From: Viridothelium virens
Lineage: Eukaryota; Ascomycota; Dothideomycetes; Trypetheliales; Trypetheliaceae
DNA length: 64,000 bases
NCBI GenBank assembly: GCA_010094025.1
Contig: ML991802.1
Coordinates: 248,001-312,000 of the forward strand
Direction: 5' to 3'
Program-made: the position numbers and the translations under genes
The notes under the pieces: generated by a model
Told to the model about the DNA's origin: nothing
The model's input: only the letters and a program-made list of their open reading frames with translations
The model's database searches: none
Part shown: positions 35,238-46,026 of the stretch, piece by piece
Layout: each line of letters begins with the position of its first letter
How positions within the stretch are numbered: the stretch's first letter is position 1

Positions 35238-37060
35238 ATGCCAACTGGAATGGAGCGATTGACTTCTAACGATACCGAATCACCGAGACCACACTCAGCA
35301 CATGAGGAGGGCCCAGTATCTCCAACGGAGCCAGCGCCTTCTGATCGGTTGCGTGCCCAAGCCGAGGCCCTTCTCCCTCAAGAAGATGGGAGCCAACAGG
35401 AGTACCGCGTGTACAAGCGACGATGGTTCGGCCTGATACAGCTCATTCTACTTAACATTATTGTCAGCTGGGACGTATGGAACTTTGTCTCTTACATTGT
35501 CGTTGTGTAGGACTCTTTGGACTGATTCTCTTTAGTGGCTCACCTTTGCCGCTGTCTCGTCAACATCGTCACAATACTTTGGCGTCTCCCAGGGTGTCAT
35601 TAATTGGCTGAGTACTGGTTTCTTGTTCGCCTTCGTTGTTATCAGTCCGTAAGTACTCCGCCAGATCTTTTGAGTTATCAGGCAAATGCCTAAATCCTAA
35701 TAGCGCCGTCATCTGGACATTAAACAAGGGTGGCCCCAAACCAGCCATCATTGCTGCAAGCGTCTTTACCCTGTTCGGTAACTGGATTCGATATGCTGGT
35801 GCCCGTGCTACTGGAGGCCACTTTGGGCTTGTTATGTTTGGCCAGATCCTTATTGGGTTTGCGCAACCATTCGTGTTGTCAGCTCCAACTCGTAAGTGTC
35901 TTCGAGAAAGATATTATCACTCGGGTTCTGAGAAGTCGTTTAGGGTATAGCGATCTTTGGTTTACCGACAAAGGCAGAATTTCAGCCACTGCTATCGCGT
36001 TCGTGCTCCTCTTCCCTAGTCGGTATCTCAGATCTCAGAGCTAACCAGCAGCTAGATCTCTTGCAAACCCATTTGGAGGGGCGTTGGGTCAGTTGATTGG
36101 TCCCATTTGGGCAACAGAGCCTTCGCAAATACCTGATGCCGTGCTGTACACTGCGATTATAGTAGGTATCATTGAGCTTATTATGTTACTGCTACTAATT
36201 GCTGAAGTCCACTGTGGCCTCACTACCCTCGTTCTTCATTCCCAAAGCGCCACCCACTCCTCCCTCAGCTTCGTCGTCACAGACCAAAACACCCCTCAAG
36301 GAAACATACAAAGCTTTAAAGGGCAATGCGTCCTTTTATTTGATACTCATCCCATTCAGTGTTTACGTTGGTTTCTTTAACGCTGCTTCTTCTCTTCTGA
36401 ACCAGATATTCGAACCATACGGCTTTTCCGAGACTGATGCCGGCATTGCTGGTGCGCTTCTCATTGTTGTCGGCCTACTTACGTCGGCGGTGGTGTCACC
36501 TTTGATAGACCGAACGAAGCAGTACACTCTTGCCATCAAGATATTGGTCCCAGTCATTGCGATCATGGTAAGCATTAGCGATTTTACGATGAATGAGTCA
36601 TTTGAACACCGTCCGAGGTTACTTATGCTTGTTGCATGTTCTAAACGCTGACGAGGCTTAGTACGTAGCACTTATCTGGGCGCCGCAAACGCGGACTGTG
36701 GCGGGTCCATACATCATTTGTTCCATTCTCGGCGCATCCTCCTTCGCTTTGCTGCCGGTGGCACTTGAATACCTTGTTGAGATCACCTTTCCTATTTCTC
36801 CCGAAATTTCTTCGACAACTTGCTGGGTCGGTGGCCAACTGCTAGGAGCGATATTCATCATTGTCATGGATGCACTCAAAGGGACATGGGCGGATGAGCC
36901 ATTTGAGAGTATGAAGCCTGCATTGGTTTTCGAAGCTGCAGTCGCTGTTGCTGTTGTACCTTTACCACTTTGTCTGGGATTGTGGGTCTTCAAGTCGCGG
37001 GAAAGAGGCCGGTTAGACAGAGATAGGGGCTTTACGCCAGAGGGATTGCACACGAGATAA
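35238..37060 (+). CDS. Major facilitator transporter, FLVCR/DIRC2 (SLC49)-like
   Basis: Seven exons (35238-35474, 35536-35648, 35704-35891, 35944-35998, 36056-36161, 36208-36567, 36662-37060) give 485 residues. The disordered N-tail is followed by about twelve membrane segments. Diagnostic segments are [19 protein letters not shown], the motif [46 protein letters not shown] and [16 protein letters not shown]. These match the SLC49 branch (FLVCR, DIRC2), whose animal members move haem, choline or pyridoxine. The fungal substrate is unknown. The fourth intron starts GTTCGT, a weak donor, and its acceptor was chosen because the alternative gives a stop. It lies in tandem with a siderophore acyltransferase gene. 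Confidence 0.85.
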
Positions 37061-37576
37061 CATGAGATACCATGATGTATGGGCGTTCTAAGCTTTGCTC
37101 TACTGCATTGTAGATCATGAAGGGTATGAGCCATGAAATAGGCGTATCATAGTCTATTGTCAATAATTGTCTGTACATATTTGTACTTCTTCCGATAATA
37201 TACTTGGCATATCTGCCAATCCATTTGACTACATTCTGCTTGAGTCTGAGGTAAATCCAGGTTGCTTGGCGTATCTACTAGTGGTACTCCGTACTGGCAC
37301 AACTCTAGCGGCTTGGTGACAGGCGAGGACCGAAGCGGCAAATGTGGCGTTCCAGCAAAAACTTTTCCCCAACAACCTTCTTATTTTGTTGATGAGAACG
37401 AAGTAAAACCGTGACTTTTATTACTCGGTCACCTGCAGGGCTACATTGATAGATTTTAGGTCGCAATTTCTTCCGTCACTCTTCATATGATCCATAGTAT
37501 GACCTGATCTTAAAGCGTGTGGACCGCTTAGCTCGACAGAAAGGACCTAGAACGACGTGCATTACTAGGTATCAAG
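37061..37576. other. Intergenic region between transporter and acyltransferase genes
   Basis: It holds the transporter 3' region and the acyltransferase promoter. One TACTCCGTA word lies near 37284. I looked for the iron-regulator site ATCWGATAA and saw no clear match; only a lone GATAA core occurs near 37194. Confidence 0.45.
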
Positions 37577-39246
37577 ATGACGCCTGCGCTGGTACATCTT
37601 CCAAATGGCCAAACGCTGACGGTTACCCCTGTATTCGGTGGATTATCTTTCAAGGCCAATGATCTGAATACTCATCACTCAACATTCCCACCTGGGTGGA
37701 CTGTTATTCTGAACTCCGAGGACGATGAGGAAGACCATCAGGGGAAAAATCAGCAGGATCCAGACACTTCCAGAGCCGAGACGCCAGCCGAACACAGCAA
37801 GCATCACCACGTTCATCGATTCCGGAAGCCGACTCTTCAGCATGACCATATCTATCTCTCTTCGATCTCAAATCCTAGCAGTAGAGACTTCCGACCAGCA
37901 AGTTCTCCGACAAGGCAAATAGCTATGATGCTCTGGGCTACATTATGGTGGTATTTTCATCAAGAGGAACCAAATCCTAGGATTACAAACCGAACCTCTT
38001 CGAACACTGCTGACGCTGGCAAGCCTAAGGGCGAATGGCGGATTAACATTAACCGAGAGGGCATCTTCAAAGGCAAGCATCTCCTTCCCAAGTTGGAGCG
38101 GATGGGTCTTATCTCTTGCGAGGACTCAAGCGTTGGCATCGATGCAGATGAGAGAAGCGGTGAAGGATGGCAGCACATGTTTGTGAGCAGGCGGTCCTTC
38201 TGGCAGCTCGATGCAAGGCTCTATCTTTTCACTCTTTCGCCAGTAGGAGGCAACTCTCCATTCCCTGCCGGATCACCGTACACGTCTCGACCTAGCTCTC
38301 CAACTCGAGAAGGCAATTTCAGTCCTGTCAGGCCCGAAAGCCAAATTGAGTCGTCTTCGTCAGGACTCTGGGCCCCCCTTTCTTCAGCTTCGGCCCCATT
38401 TCAATCCTCAAGTCATTTGCCAACTTATTATCCACCCCCACCGACTCAATATACATTTACAAATGATGTGCGACACCCAATTAGGCCAAAACCGCCGCGC
38501 CAAGGAGAAACATTCTACACACGCTATGTGCCGAGCGTGGGGCAATATCTGTCGTTCCGCGTAGCGTCGCTCTCAGCTATCCAGTCGTCCCCGAAATCAG
38601 CAAGTCCTGCACTTCCCACCATTGCTGCGTTCCGCAACATCAAGGGTCTGCCAACTGACCCTGGGGCCTCTACTCCAGGTGGCCCTGCTACTGAGGAACT
38701 GGATATTGATCTCCTCCATAGATGGATGAACGATTCTCGCGTCAACTATTCGTGGGGTGAAGCAGGTCCTAGAACTCACCAGGAAGAATTCCTACGGACG
38801 GGCTTGAAAAGCAAGCACTCAATGCCTGTTATTGGTTGCTGGGATGGCAAGCCATTCGGCTACTTTGAGATCTACTGGGTCAAGGAGGATCGACTTGCCA
38901 GATATATTGGTGGCGACGTTGATGACTGGGATCGAGGAATTCACTGCCTGGTCGGCGAGCAAGAGTTCAGAGGTCCTCACCGCGTGAAGATCTGGCTAAG
39001 CTCTCTCGTTCACTATTGTTGGCTGGCTGACCTTCGGACTCGCTGCGTCACGTTGGAGCCCAGGGTCGATAATGAAAAGTGGGTTTATTCAGGTCTATGA
39101 TACAATTAATGCTCACACATCTATGCAGGTTAGCCAGGTATCTTGTTCAAGCAGGATTCTACAAAGAAAGGGAGATCAGCCTTCCGCACAAGCAATCCAA
39201 CCTAATGAAAATAAAGCGGGACGCCTGGGAAGCACCGGCACTTTGA
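37577..39246 (+). CDS. N5-hydroxyornithine acyltransferase, SidF/SidL (IucB-like) family
   Basis: Exons 37577-39078 and 39129-39246 give 539 residues. The N-terminal domain contains TPVFGGLSFKAND and LWATLWWYFHQEEPNP. A segment typical of the family follows (GEWRININREGIFKGKHLLP, then KLERMGLI). The C-terminal GNAT-like domain (about 370-535) has LLHRWMNDSRVNYSW, PVIGCWDGKPFGYFEIYWV and GGDVDDWDRGIHCLVGEQEFRG. It ends with RYLVQAGFYKERE across the last intron. Such enzymes acylate N5-hydroxyornithine for hydroxamate siderophores. The C-terminus APAL is not a clear PTS1 signal. That favours a cytosolic SidL-type acetylase (ferricrocin) over a peroxisomal SidF type, but this is inference. No NRPS or ornithine hydroxylase gene is in the window. 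Confidence 0.82.
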
Positions 39247-39451
39247 CCCAGGCTGTGCAATACACTGATTGCTTGCCCCTTGCAGCAGCCATAATCGCCA
39301 AGACGCTGAACACAAGGGCGGGTATCGTACAGATTACTTGAAACTGCGGGAAACATGACGCTGAATGCTTGATTGACCGTTCTCGAATAAACTCGCTGAG
39401 AAATGGATTTTCAATGCTCCGAGCTATGGGTAGATTGGATAATCGCATTCA

Positions 39452-40669
39452 CTATTGGACCTTTACTGGTCCTATCGCATGTGAATTCCCATTCCAAGAA
39501 GTCAAGGTTCGGCGTCGTTGCTGCCACTGCCATTCCCACAACACCGGCAAAAAGTGCCAAAGGTCGAACTCGGGCCACAGACATTTGAGGAAGCGAATCG
39601 TTGTGTGCTCGTGGCATTGCCATAGCATGAAGTCACTCAAACGCTCGACTCCTGAAGTTCGGACGAGTAGCTCAAGAGGTGGTGTGTCGCGTGTGAACAT
39701 GTGCTCTTCCAATACTGCAGGAGTGATAGCTTCCACATCTGGAAGTACGGCCGAGTATTCCGCACCATTAATGCTTGTATCTGTGGTCATATTATCTTCG
39801 AGCTGCCCTGTACTAGTAGATGAACCGGGATGTAGCGTAGTCGAAGATGACACCGAATCAGATGTTTCGGCCTCCACTGCTGCTTCCACATCTCGTAGCA
39901 TGTCTCTGCGTTCCTGAGCGCTGTGGACGTGACGAGCTCGGATGTTGCGGGCGATGTGCGTCTCTGAGAATGGTCTTCGGCGTGGCGGGACAGGTTTGAG
40001 GTAGTCGACGACGGTCTCTCGAACAGCTGTTGTGATCTCGTCCCTTGACGTGTACGGAAAGCAAACGTTCAGGATCGCTCTGATGAAGAGTCAGATCGAA
40101 TCAAGTCTCAGGCGTCCCGCCCGACTTACTTGTTGTTGTCCTTTGTTAGAGCTGCAGCTTTGTCCAATTCAACTTTCACGTCTTCCCGAAGCAGGTCTCT
40201 TCTACCAATGATCCTAATGCTGGCACCGTAGCGATCCATGAGATCTCCATGCTGTGACATCTGCGATAATTTGACTTTGGCTATCTCCATAAGATGATCC
40301 ACTTCGTACTGAGACCGTTGAAAGTTTTCGATGCTGAATGCATAAATCGTCACAACCTTCACGCCGGACTTATAGCAGACTTCCAGTATCTGTGCGCCAT
40401 TGCCGTCAGTGGTCGAATTCTGCCTGCACCCTTCACTTACGCACTCTAGCCAATGCTTCAAAGCCCATGTTATGACCTTCTATCGTCTCTATATGATGCT
40501 GCCTAGCAAAGCGTCTATTTCCATCCATTACGAAAGCGACATGCTGAGGGATTGGTCCTTGGCGTAAAGCACCAAGGAGAAGTTCTCGAATGTGTTGTAT
40601 GGCCCACTCTACCGGCGGAGAGGACAATAGGCACCGACGGAGTTGAGTCAGATAAAATGAGGACGACAT
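39452..40669 (-). CDS. RER2: Dehydrodolichyl diphosphate synthase (cis-prenyltransferase)
   Basis: Exons in coding order are 40669-40445, 40389-40130 and 40079-39452, giving 370 residues. Motifs are HVAFVMDGNRRFARQHH (substrate Asp), EGHNMGFEALARILEVC across intron 1, TIYAFSIENFQRS, ILNVCFPYTSRDE across intron 2, LLVRTSGVERLSDFMLWQC and WPEFDLWHFLPV. The enzyme condenses isopentenyl units into the long polyprenyl diphosphate used for dolichol, at the ER membrane. Between the second and third blocks is an acidic Ser/Thr-rich insert of about 75 residues. The first donor is GTGCGT; the overlapping GTAAGT breaks the frame. Convergent with the siderophore acyltransferase gene. Confidence 0.94.
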
Positions 40670-41104
40670 CGTGAACGACACAGGTCGGAAGAGATTTGCG
40701 CGACAGTCGTACTCATGAAGCTGTTTCGGAGTTCTGAAGGGGACAACTGCTCGCTGAGGTTTAGTCGCGTAGAGTTTCGCGACGAGAGAGGGAAGGAAGG
40801 ATTAATCTGATATCGTGTGGTCAATAAATCGGTGTCTAATTCATCAAGCTGGGAAGACTACTCACAAGATTTTTGGATCGTGGCCTGCATAAGCTAATAA
40901 ATAAAGTCGAGGTCCTCAAAGGTAGGTATGCCGTGCCACACGTGCGTACTATAGGCTTGGTTGCGTCTTGCACAGCCACACCACAACGTTGGTGAACAGC
41001 CACACGTCACCAGATGCCTCTATATCCGTTTAACCCTCAAACATCATTCCTGGGTCAACGCGGCAGTACCCGCGAAAGCCTCGCAGTCTGTGACGTCTCC
41101 TGCA
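40670..41104. other. Divergent promoter region, RER2 / Cys-Pro motif protein
   Basis: These 435 bp lie between divergent start codons. No gene, repeat or specific regulatory site is recognised. Confidence 0.45.
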
Positions 41105-42796
41105 ATGGATGGTGCAGCCGCGCCTACGATGGATCTTGTTGGGCAGCTCGTTGCCGGCTTCGAGGCTCTTTCCGAAGAATACAGAGAACTTTCTTCAAGG
41201 CATCAGGATATTGAAGCTAAGCTGTCTGTTGTAAAGAATCAGGTAAGCTTCAGATATATCGTATTTTATACTTCATTATCTCCGTGATGAGTTCACTTAG
41301 CTCTAGATCTGTAACTGCTCTGCAGTGCTGAAGTAGCATATACAGTATTCTTCCTGATTACATCTCCCAGCTAGACTAATACCTTGCCACGGCAGAAGTT
41401 CATGAGGAGCTAATTGTCTTTTTCGTAGTATACTAGTCTTTGTTTCCGCTTCTCGAACGTTCCCAACCCACCGCAAGCGTATGCTTTCGAAGATAAACTG
41501 CGAGCGACTACCCAGCAGTATTCGAATGATTCGCGAGATGTGATCGATTTGATCACGGCTGGCTCCAATAACGAACGAAATCGTGGCAGTGTAGTCCGAA
41601 TTGCTCAAGAGGCAGTCAAGACCCTGCAGGATCATATGAAAAAGAACCCCGATGAGGGAGTACGGATATGGAAAGGCCCATCCGCAGACCAGGCCAACCC
41701 ATTACCTCCTATCAGTGAGAATCAGGTAAGCCTGGGCTGTGTCATGGAAAGAGATTTTACTACGCCCGGCACACCGAGTAGATTGGGGTGCCCTTTCGCA
41801 TCTATGGCTGGGAAGCAACTCAGCAGTCACGCTGCATCTGTGGTTTCTCGATATCGATCTTCGCCAGCATCGAAAAGTTCCGTTTCTCGGTTCACACCCC
41901 AGGGTATCCGTTCCCGACGTCAATCGATTGAAGACCCAATACGTGCAGAAACATGTGGAATGGAAACCTTGGCAGAACCGAGTTCTCCGGCTGCTTCTGC
42001 CGCCATCTGCCCAATCCGGTTTCTTGACCAACATAAACCTGAAGAAATTGCACAATATTTTGAGAAACACAAACACGAACTTCCACGGAGCCATGAGATC
42101 TGTGTGAAACGATATCAAAGTAATGCTGAGAGTATTCGGCAACTAGATGCGAAATATGGCAACTTGGTGAGTATGATCCAAGGACTCGGCGCAAAGCACC
42201 AATCGATGCTACCGGACACGCCACCCCAAGAATGCGATGGCGCTGGCGAACAAGAATCCGCTGCTAAGATCCAGAAATGGGCAAGAAGGGTCAGTGCGGA
42301 CTTGGAAAAAGCACCGGAAAAGGATGACCGGGATTGTGAAGAAGAAGACCGACTGCCTCATTTCGATAGACCGTTGAAAGACATCAGAGTGGGCGAGTCT
42401 CCGAGTCGGCCATGGGGTATCACAGTGCCCCCAAAATTCGACCGATCCGTCAGCATCGCCTCCAGCAAGCCTGCAGAGATTGCCAATGCGAAGGAAGGTG
42501 GCGAGGAACCGAATAACGATACAAGTAAAAGCAAAGCCCCACAATGTCCCTTTCGAGAGCATCTTAACAACGGCCACGAGGATAAGCACTCTCCCACTTC
42601 GACTCCCGAAATTGCAGGTAAGGAAAACCACGCTCGCTGTGGTGATACCACTCAGCCTCAGTCTCAACCCCAGCCTCTGAGACTGGATGGCACTTCAAAC
42701 TCGCAACCTCAAATGCTATTTACTGGGCCAGTGTTTATTGGCTACCCCATGGATCAAGCACTGGCCATTCTCCAGCAAGGTCAGAGACAGGCCTGA
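41105..42796 (+). CDS. Fungal protein with three Cys-Pro motifs (501 aa), unknown function
   Basis: Exons 41105-41242 and 41429-42796 join in phase. The N-terminus is a coiled helix (GFEALSEEYRELSSRHQDIE). The middle is charged and disordered. Three Cys-Pro motifs occur: GCPFASMAGK (Cys near 167), ICPIRFLDQH (near 240) and QCPFREHLNNG (near 419). Around the second is a compact block ending in RSHEICVKRYQ and DAKYGNLVSMIQGLG. The motif GESPSRPWGITVP and the terminal FTGPVFIGYPMDQALAIL also look conserved. From memory similar proteins occur across filamentous ascomycetes without an assigned role. The Cys-Pro-hydrophobic pattern resembles haem regulatory motifs. A GTAAGC after residue 145 could be a donor, but the downstream frame reads as coding. 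Confidence 0.72.
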
Positions 42797-43470
42797 TCAT
42801 TGCCTTTGTTCGCCATGTTATGTATTGCTTTTATGCGAACCTCTTTAGAGGACTCCAGCACTATCGTATTGTTCCAAACGTCTACTTGAGATCAACTTAA
42901 CATAACTGCCTGATCCGGAGGTCGGGCCTCGAAGACACACTCCCAGCAGCATGACCCAAACCGCGATCTCAAGGCTACGACAATGCTAAATAAGAAAAAC
43001 TCCGTCATGGCGAAGTCAAACGCTCGGAGGCACTTGGTTTGACACATTCTATAGAAAGAGTGTACCATTGACACGATCATGTAAGTTGTGTTCAAAAGCC
43101 AGTCTACTATCAAAGAGAAGCGGATGCTAATTAACAAAGCAATCATCCGCTCGTGTCTAAAATGCAAAATGTTGAGAAAGTTTTTTTTTTAAAGTCCATA
43201 TTGGACTTTGCCAATTCTTGAAACAGATGGGATCGTAGCCAAAGCTCCAGTCACCACCACAGTGGTGGAGAACAGAGCGGATGACAATGCATTTTTGACT
43301 AGAAGGAAATCCTCAAGAGCGATATTTTCAGAAGTATGCGTCCACGCCTTCCTGTCTCAAGCCTTCTTATGGAAACTGGAATAGGTACACAATCAATTCA
43401 CTGTTGACACCACTCCTATTCAATCGTGGGATCGTATGGCAGGACAGTCCGAGGTGGTGCTGTCCAGCGA
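42797..43470. other. Intergenic region
   Basis: No gene is supported. A T-run lies at about 43182-43191. A short palindrome, CCACCAC-A-GTGGTGG, lies near 43255. Confidence 0.45.
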
Positions 43471-44078
43471 TTAGTGTCTATATTTTGCTAACCAGTGGAT
43501 CGCTTCAAGAAACGACGTGTGTGAATTAGGTGAATCGAAGGGACGCATGGACTCACCAGAACTGGGTGTACTGTCGCTTCGTCTGCGATGATCACTATAG
43601 CGAAACACATGCCAAAGCAACCTAGGAGAGTCAGAAGCATTTCTTCAAGTTCCGATTTGCCTCACCATCGTATTATCCAGTTTTCCTCATTGGCACCCTC
43701 TTGGTATCGGCCGAGGTCATACCATGGTCGAGTGTAGCTGCTTGAAAGATTGTAGATTCTCAGGATCTCTCGATGTTTCGCCGTTTCTGTGATGTGGCTG
43801 GCTTCATAGGGTGGTCGGATATCAGGGCGACCTTGATACTGAGGGGCCAAGCTCATTGGATCTCTATTGACACGGTCTCGGCCTTGAATTGCTTCGGACT
43901 AACATCTTCAGTGAGTCAATTTTCTACTGGACTGTCTCCGAGAGTTTTTCACCTTCATGCGCTCGTAAAGCACCCTGTGCTTCTCGAAGTGCTCAGACAG
44001 GCCAAGTTGAGCAAAGAATTCTCCTTTTGATTTACTTGGCGCAACAGCCTTCACGGCTGGTTGGGTAGAGAGAGACAT
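43471..44078 (-). CDS. Small multi-exon gene of unknown function
   Basis: This gene has no long frame and was found by splice signals. Exons in coding order are 44078-43953, 43898-43666 and 43621-43471. Intron 1 is 54 nt (GTGAAA to TTAG) and intron 2 is 44 nt (GTGAGG to CTAG, with CTGAC branch point). The product is 169 residues. A further 54-nt segment (43556-43503) has GTGAGT, a CTAAT branch point and AAG ends. Its removal keeps the frame and gives 151 residues. The sequence is basic and Tyr-rich (SYTRPWYDLGRYQEG, ENWIIRWLLWHVFRY) with no signal peptide. I recognise no family. Consistent phases across junctions support a real gene, but conservation is untested. Confidence 0.45.
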
Positions 44079-46026
44079 CCTCTTTTAAAGTACTGAATTG
44101 GCCACAAATGTCCGAACCTTGGGTAGTTCTGTTCAAAAAGGAGTGATCCGAGGCTTTGCGTTCCGCTGCTAGACAGAAACTTGCTCCGAGCTTCGTTTTG
44201 AGGAGCTTTTATATCTTTACGGAGGTTCGCAGATGGTGGGTCAACCAGTGTCATCCCAAAGAGATTTGAATCAAGCCATCGATCACAGTACCGTGGCTGC
44301 CTCGTGGCTATCACGAGTTAGCAATCATGGACGCTGCCAGATCCGCCATGGAACAAAAAGCACAAATTAAAATGCCTGTCTTACACCGACAAATTGTTTG
44401 ACGGACTGTACCGTTGCCAACCGACAAAAGAAAGTACTAACGTGCCTAGGGCCACGAGGAGGCGGGTCCCATATACTGGCTGCCATTGGTCTTCCCCGAG
44501 GTCAGGACGGCATGCACCTTGACAGATCAGCCACTGGGTCCCGGTATCCTATAGGATGGATCGAAGCCGACGAATTATGCTAGTCTAAATGATGGCGCTG
44601 CCGCAAGAGTTGAGACCTAAGTACGAGCCAAAGTGCTACAAGAGGTAGGTTTAGGCTCGGCGCGAAGCGAGCATGTGGCCTGACATGCGAATACAGGACG
44701 CCTCAGCAATTTGGTAACAATGAATCTGTCCAAGGTGGTACAGCAAAACTTTATCGGTGGCTTCTCGAAGGATGATGTGGAACGTCGCGATTGCACGTTG
44801 TGGGCAGACACTGTCAGGTCCCAGCAACACACCCTTGGGATTCCATACAGCCCCTTGGACGCCCTTCGAATACGCATTTCGAAATCGGTACATGTCGAAT
44901 GTGCTCAAGCATCTCCGCAAGGGCGGCCTATAAAAGGTCGGGTATACCACCGCGCCTCGCGTGAGATTTCAAATCGGGCGGCGCATTAGCTTGCATAGAA
45001 AACTCTTTGATTTTGCGACGGAAACATCCAGGCCATAGCCGTTTCTAGAAAGCCGACACGGCCTGTGTAGATACCATGGGGGTATGCCATATGTTGTATG
45101 CGAACGGCTATTGTTTATTCTGTTAGCACCCTACACTGGCAAGATTCTGTCCCAGTTGATGCCGTCTGCACATGCAGAGCGCCACTGGGCCCCACGCAGA
45201 TGGCAAAGTCGATGAGCCCCAGAGGAAGTGATGCTTCTCGAAAATGGCCACATGCTTCTCAATCGCCATTAGGCTTGACATAGAGGGCTGCCGTTGCACG
45301 CATGCAGGAAAGGACAGATCCGTGCTGGTCGGACGAGGCTAGGATGCGGGCTTCGGAAAATCATTCGCCAGGACGTTGAGTCATTGACGATGGTTCGACG
45401 AGGAGCAGCAAATCCGGAGACAGGTCTGCAATTGCAATCTCAGGTGGGGAGCTAAGCAATTGGGCGGTTCAAGTCAGGCCATGGCGCGCCGACCCAGCGG
45501 TCTGGACACTGGCTGAGGCTTGCCTCCACTAAGGGATGCCTTAACTAGGGTACCCGTGGATGGTGCTTCAATTACTGTTGACGTCTTTTTTTTTCATCAC
45601 CACCACCACCGGGCGATCTGGAGTGCTACCGTCATCATGACCCCACGCCGCTACGACTTCCTTGGCGGCCTTTGGTTTTTCCCTTCTGTGCTGCTACGAC
45701 TCGATGGATGGATTTGCATTCACCATCGGAGGCAAGTCCGATGAACCGAGCAGGCACCTTCGACACCTACCTATCTTCATCTTCCGTGGCTTGGCCGAAA
45801 TGGAGGCATTAAGCGAGTGCGATCAGCATCTCTCCTCTTCCCTCGAGTTGAGGGCAAGCTCCCTCCTCTCGTGCTTTCCTACATCGTCGCAAACAGAAAC
45901 TCAGCTCCTCATCGCACCCAGCCGCTTGCCTTTTTCGGCCCAACATGTTGATCTATCTGCCAATCTCGCTTGCATACCAGTATCTGTATCTAGCTCATGT
46001 GCCTCATCTGAATCCTTTTCCAATCG
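44079..46026. other. Two-kilobase region without a supported gene
   Basis: Several short frames exist on both strands (for example at 44051-44314 and 44651-44950), but none shows a family motif or a splice chain I can defend. The last 500 bp are pyrimidine-rich and probably form the promoter and long leader of the gene at 46027. A T-run followed by CAC repeats lies near 45585-45610. Confidence 0.4.

Noticed and set aside
41727-41754. Additional intron starting with GTAAGC in the Cys-Pro protein gene
   Set aside because: The nearest AG would give an intron under 30 nt, and the frame reads through into a segment with conserved-looking motifs.
44051-44950. Minus-strand frames of 87-99 codons as genes
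   Set aside because: No motif, no consistent splice chain and no composition difference from the surrounding non-coding DNA.
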